Assembly: GCF_017874235.1 (NCBI RefSeq)
Contig: NZ_JAGGLC010000002.1
Location: forward strand, 62,001-126,000
Length of the DNA: 64,000 nucleotides
Source: Halolamina salifodinae
GTDB taxonomy: Archaea; Halobacteriota; Halobacteria; Halobacteriales; Haloferacaceae
Direction of reading: 5' to 3'
This document shows, piece after piece, positions 60,448-64,000 of the stretch (the first letter of the stretch is position 1; every line of letters starts with the position of its first letter). The notes under the pieces are model-generated. The model saw nothing but the letters and a program-made list of their open reading frames with translations. It was not told the origin of the DNA and made no database searches. A program made the position numbers and the translations under genes.

Positions 60448-62406
60448 CTAGTCGTCGTCCACGTCGGTATCTTCTTCCAGCATGTCCGTGCGCTCGGCGG
60501 CGCGCTGGCGTGCGCGCTCGACGAACTCCTCGGGCAGGTCGTCGATCTCGCCGGCCTGCACGCCCCAGAGTTTGGCGTAGAGGCCGTCCTCCCTGATGAG
60601 TTCGTCGTGGTCGCCGCGCTCGACGATCTCGCCGTCCTCCAGCACGAGAATCGTGTCGGCGTCCCGCACCGTCGAGAGCCGATGGGCGATCACGAACGTC
60701 GTGCGGTTCTCGCTCAGGCGGTCGAGGCTCCGCTGGATCAGCATCTCCGTCTCGGTGTCGACGGCGCTGGTCGCCTCGTCGAGTACGAGGATTTCGGGGT
60801 CCTGCAGCATCGTTCGGGCGATGGAGAGTCGCTGCTGTTGCCCGCCCGAGAGCTTCACGCCACGCTCGCCGATCCGGGTGTCGTACCCTTTCGGCAGCGA
60901 CTCGATGAACTCGTGGGCCTCGGCGGCCTTCGCGGCCTTGACGACTTCCCCGCGTTCGGCGTCGAAGCGGCCGTAGCGGATGTTCTCGGCGACGGTACCG
61001 TCGAACAGGAACGTCGACTGGGAGACGTAGCCGATGGTCGAGCGCAGGCTTTCGAGGGATAGCTGTCGCACGTCGACGCCGTCGATGCGGACTTCGCCGT
61101 CGATGGGGTCGTAGAGTCGCATCAGGAGTTTCAGCAGCGTCGACTTCCCGGCCCCCGTCGGGCCGACGAACGCGACCGTGTCGCCGGGGTCGGCCTCGAA
61201 ACTCACGTCCTCGAGCACCAGTTCCTCGGGCGCGTCGTCCTCGACGCCCATGTAGCCGAAGTCGACGTGGTCGTACTCGACGCCGCCCTCGGGGTCCTCG
61301 AGTTCGACGGGATCCTCGGCCTCGGCGATCATCGAGGGGATGTCCATCAGGCCGAAGATGCGCTCGCTGGAGGCCTTGGCGTTCTCGTACTGGTCGATGA
61401 TGTTCGATACCTGCGAGAGCGGCGTGACGAACCGCTGGGTCATGAACAGGAACGTGACGAACTCACCCGTCCGGAGGTCGCCAGTGAGCATCCACGGCGC
61501 CTCGCTCTGGAAGATCCAGAGGCCGCCGACGATGAACGTCACCGCGAAGGAGAGGCCCGCCAGCATCTCCATCCCCGGCCGGTAGACGTAGTTCAGGCGC
61601 AGCACCGCCATCGTGTCCCGAAAGTAGCGCCACGAGGCGTCCTCGACGCGCTCGGACTCGTAGCTCTCGGTGCCGCTGGTCTTGACTAGCTCGACGCCCG
61701 AGAGCGCGTTTTCGAGCCGGGTGTTGAGGTTGCCGACGCTGGCCCGGCGGTCGACGTACCGCGGCTCGACGGCCCGCATGAACCAGACCGTCAGCCCGAA
61801 CAGCGCGGGCACGGCGACGAGCGTGATCAGCGCCAACTGGGCGTTCATCGAGAACAGGATGATCGCGATCCCGACGATCATCACCGTCAGCCGCACGGAG
61901 TTCTGGAGGCCGTTGTCCAGGAAGTTCTCCAGGTTGTTGGCGTCGTTGTTCAGCACGGACATGACCTCCCCCGTCTGCTTGTCGTCGAAAAAGGTCATGT
62001 CCAGCCGTTGCATCGTCGCGAAGCTGTCGGTCCGGACCGCGTGCATCACGCGGTGGGCGAAGTTGTTGGCGGAGACGCCGTAGATCCACGTGAACGCGCC
62101 GGTGACGACGAACGAGGCGACGATCAGCTCCGAGGAGAACCAGAACTGAGCCGTCTGCCCCTCGGGGATCCAGCCGTTGGGCACCAGCGGCAGGGTGTAC
62201 GGCGACTCGTTGTTCAGCACGCTGTCGATGGCGACCCCCAGCACCAGCGGGGGGAGCAGGCTCGCCCCCCGGGCGATGATGTTGGCGATCATCCCGACGG
62301 CCATCCACTTCAGCCGGCCGGGGCCATACTCCGTGAACAGTCGGTAGAGCGGCCGTTCGACGCGCTCACGGTAGACATCGAAGACGCTCCCCTCTTCCGC
62401 ACTCAT
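60448..62406 (-). CDS. ABC exporter, fused permease-ATPase (MsbA-like)
   Basis: This 652-residue half-transporter has an N-terminal ABC transmembrane type-1 domain with six helices (about 30-345) and an ATPase with Walker A GPTGAGKST, signature LSGGQQQRL, Walker B ILVLDEATSAVD and the H-loop AHRLST. The linker between helices 1 and 2 has an unusual external loop (NNESPYTLPLVPNGWIPEGQTAQFWF). It likely works as a homodimer exporting lipids or drugs. ATG at 62406 is used because the frame upstream overlaps the divergent SRPBCC gene and trkA. Confidence 0.9.
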   Translation of the reverse strand: MSAEEGSVFDVYRERVERPLYRLFTEYGPGRLKWMAVGMIANIIARGASLLPPLVLGVAIDSVLNNESPYTLPLVPNGWIPEGQTAQFWFSSELIVASFVVTGAFTWIYGVSANNFAHRVMHAVRTDSFATMQRLDMTFFDDKQTGEVMSVLNNDANNLENFLDNGLQNSVRLTVMIVGIAIILFSMNAQLALITLVAVPALFGLTVWFMRAVEPRYVDRRASVGNLNTRLENALSGVELVKTSGTESYESERVEDASWRYFRDTMAVLRLNYVYRPGMEMLAGLSFAVTFIVGGLWIFQSEAPWMLTGDLRTGEFVTFLFMTQRFVTPLSQVSNIIDQYENAKASSERIFGLMDIPSMIAEAEDPVELEDPEGGVEYDHVDFGYMGVEDDAPEELVLEDVSFEADPGDTVAFVGPTGAGKSTLLKLLMRLYDPIDGEVRIDGVDVRQLSLESLRSTIGYVSQSTFLFDGTVAENIRYGRFDAERGEVVKAAKAAEAHEFIESLPKGYDTRIGERGVKLSGGQQQRLSIARTMLQDPEILVLDEATSAVDTETEMLIQRSLDRLSENRTTFVIAHRLSTVRDADTILVLEDGEIVERGDHDELIREDGLYAKLWGVQAGEIDDLPEEFVERARQRAAERTDMLEEDTDVDDD

Positions 62407-62526
62407 TACGAAGCGAAACCCCGTCCCCCCGGAAGAAGGCATCGAAGCCGGGTGACACGTACCGGAAGGGGCTGCCGGTGTCGGCCGAGTCGGGGGGCTC
62501 AAGCCGCCGGAGCCACGTGGTGGGTC

Positions 62527-63096
62527 ATGGACCGTCTCGTCGTCGACACAGTCGTCTATCGGCCGGCCGAGGAGGTGTTCACGTTCCTGCGAGAGTTCCC
62601 GGGCTACGCGAACTACTCCGAGTATCTCGAACGCGTCGACGAACTCGACGCCGAGGCCGGCGAGCAGGCGCGCTACGCGCTGCGGTTCTCGTGGTGGAAA
62701 CTCGACTACACCGCGCGCTCGGTCGTGACTGCGGTCGACGAGGACGAGCGTATCGAGTGGGAACTTTTGGGCGACTTCGACGCCGGCGGGCGGTGGCTCG
62801 TGGCCGAGCGCGAGACCCCGGCAGGAGCTCCGGAGTGGGCCGAGACCGCGACGGCAGTGCGCTTCGAGGTGGAGTATGCCCCCGAGACGGCCCACTCCGG
62901 GCTGGTCGACCTGCCGCGGCTGGTGTCGCTCGACTGGGTGATCGAGAAAGCCAAGCCGCTCGTGGAGCGCGAGGCCCGGACCGTCGTCGAGCGCGCCGCC
63001 GCGGACCTCGAGGGGCGGGCACGGTCGGTCGATCTGACGGTCCGTACGGGCGCCGACGCGGCCGATTCGGCGTTCCCGCCCGAAGAGAAAGCATGA
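62527..63096 (+). CDS. SRPBCC/START-like (coenzyme Q-binding type) protein
   Basis: This 189-residue protein has the start pattern MDRLVVDTVVYRPAEEVFTFLREFPGYANYSEYLERVDEL, typical of polyketide cyclase/COQ10-like SRPBCC domains that bind a hydrophobic ligand in a helix-grip fold. RSVVTAVDEDERIEWELLGDF follows. The end (about 150-189) is a helical tail. The ligand is unknown. It is divergent from the ABC exporter with 120 bp between the starts, and it ends 39 bp before trkA. Confidence 0.85.
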   Translation: MDRLVVDTVVYRPAEEVFTFLREFPGYANYSEYLERVDELDAEAGEQARYALRFSWWKLDYTARSVVTAVDEDERIEWELLGDFDAGGRWLVAERETPAGAPEWAETATAVRFEVEYAPETAHSGLVDLPRLVSLDWVIEKAKPLVEREARTVVERAAADLEGRARSVDLTVRTGADAADSAFPPEEKA

Positions 63097-63135
63097 TGGG
63101 GGGCGGCCGAGTGGTGTTCGACAAGTGAGCTTCCC

Positions 63136-64000
63136 GTGCGTGTGATCATCGTCGGCGCCGGTCAGGTCGGAGAGAGCATCGCGGCCGACCTGAGCGACGC
63201 CCACGACGTCGTGATCGTCGAGCAGGACCCGGATCGTGTCGAGGAGATCAACTACAACCTCGACGTGCTGGCCGTCGAGGGCGACGGCACCAGCGTCTCG
63301 ACGCTGGAGGAGGCCGACGTGGCCGACGCTGACATGGTGATCGCCTCGACCGACGACGACGAGACCAACATCGTCGTCTGTTCGACGGCCAAGGCCGTCT
63401 CGGACGCGTTCACCATCGCCCGCGTCAAGAACACGGAGTATCTCCGGACCTGGCGCCGCTCGCGCTCGGCGTTCGGGATCGACTTCATGGTCTGTACCTA
63501 CCTGCTGGCGGCGGAGTCCATCGTCCGCGTTGTTGGTCTCCCGGCCGCGCGCGACGCCGACACGTTCGCCGACGGCCGGGTGGAGATGGCGGAGTTCGAC
63601 GTGGGTGAGGAGTCGCCGCTGGCCGGCCAGACCGTCGCCGAGGCCGACACGTACGACTCGCTGACGTTCGCCGCGGTCGTCCGTGGCGAGGAGATGCTGA
63701 TCCCCACCGGGAGCACGGAACTCCGTGCGGACGACCGACTGATCGTCATCGGCACGCCCCGGAGCGTCCGCGCGTTCGCCGGCGACGTGGCGCCCGACGA
63801 GACGGCACTCTCCGGCGAGGTGGTGATCATCGGCGGCAGCGAGATCGGCTACCACGTCGCCCGGCTGTTGGCCGACCGCGGCGTCGACGCGCGCCTGCTC
63901 GAGCAGGATCCCGAGCGCGCGCGCCAGCTGGCCGAGGAGCTCCCCGAGACCATCGTGATGGAGACCGACGCGACCGATATCGAGTTCCTCGAGCGCGAGC
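63136..64000 (+). CDS. trkA: Trk potassium uptake regulatory protein TrkA, 5' part
   Basis: The frame starts at GTG 63136 and runs off the right edge, with 288 codons visible. It opens with VRVIIVGAGQVGESIAADLSDAHDVVIVEQDPDRVEEI, the RCK_N Rossmann motif (GxGxxG) that binds NAD(H). An RCK_C domain (EMAEFDVGEESPLAGQTVAEAD...LRADDRLIVIGTP) and a second RCK_N (VVIIGGSEIGYHVARLLADRG) follow. This duplicated layout is that of TrkA, which gates the TrkH K+ channel. K+ uptake is essential to salt-in haloarchaea. Confidence 0.9.
   Translation, partial: MRVIIVGAGQVGESIAADLSDAHDVVIVEQDPDRVEEINYNLDVLAVEGDGTSVSTLEEADVADADMVIASTDDDETNIVVCSTAKAVSDAFTIARVKNTEYLRTWRRSRSAFGIDFMVCTYLLAAESIVRVVGLPAARDADTFADGRVEMAEFDVGEESPLAGQTVAEADTYDSLTFAAVVRGEEMLIPTGSTELRADDRLIVIGTPRSVRAFAGDVAPDETALSGEVVIIGGSEIGYHVARLLADRGVDARLLEQDPERARQLAEELPETIVMETDATDIEFLERE

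Noticed and set aside
60448-63855. Extended minus-strand frame (1135 codons) beyond the ABC exporter
   Set aside because: Only the part to 62406 has ABC exporter character. The upstream part is the complement of the SRPBCC gene and trkA.

Overview
The window comes from a high-GC haloarchaeon (class Halobacteria). Proteins are strongly acidic. Secreted solute-binding proteins and lipoproteins carry twin-arginine signals with a lipobox. Many genes start 26-30 nt downstream of an A/T-rich TATA-like box with no ribosome-binding site (leaderless promoters), and families typical of haloarchaea recur (HTH-10 Bat-like regulator, FilR1-type regulator, F420-dependent oxidoreductase, archaeal Hpt, small zinc-finger proteins). 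The genus cannot be fixed from the sequence alone. No rRNA, tRNA or CRISPR array was found.

Layout. 1-8 kb: end of a Bat-like regulator, a ribbon-helix-helix protein, an HSL-type esterase, a YdbS/YdbT-like PH-domain pair, an S9 peptidase and a Na+/Ca2+ exchanger-like protein. 8-11 kb: a ParA ATPase with an acidic partner and a possible upstream mini-ORF, an F420-type oxidoreductase and a DUF2267-like protein. 11-18 kb: a complete dipeptide/oligopeptide ABC importer, with the binding protein divergent from permease-permease-ATPase-ATPase. 18-27 kb: housekeeping genes and transporters (MATE, two MFS), a Gfo/Idh/MocA oxidoreductase and a MetE-like methyltransferase. 27.8-35.3 kb: a tightly packed operon of an RGP-like protein, an Fe3+-type ABC importer and a large membrane glycosyltransferase, preceded by two palindromes. 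35-44.5 kb: glycosyltransferase, SDR, a regulator/membrane-protein pair divergent from a CPBP protease and a DUF1648-like protein, several tiny zinc-finger proteins, a broken cyanase gene, a second exchanger and an ABC exporter.

44.77-53.73 kb is an accessory island of visibly lower GC that begins at a truncated VOC-family gene. It holds a minus-strand operon (Tat lipoprotein with four repeats, HEAT-TM-HNH protein, membrane DnaJ), an IS5-type insertion sequence with 17-bp inverted repeats, and a divergent 1173-residue protein that fuses a FilR1-type transcription regulator to a P-loop NTPase and TPR repeats. Removing the IS restores an intergenic region of about 161 bp between the divergent genes, so the four genes may form one module. 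It is the best candidate here for an undescribed system.

Core sequence resumes at 53.7 kb: DUF2071, three 72-bp tandem repeats, DUF4349 lipoprotein, a second S9 peptidase, hpt, an FAD oxidoreductase, an ABC exporter, an SRPBCC protein and the start of trkA.

A second highlight is a family of 55-57 bp two-hairpin elements present in three copies. One copy sits inside the cyanase gene, and removing exactly its 55 bp restores an intact 149-residue cyanase frame.
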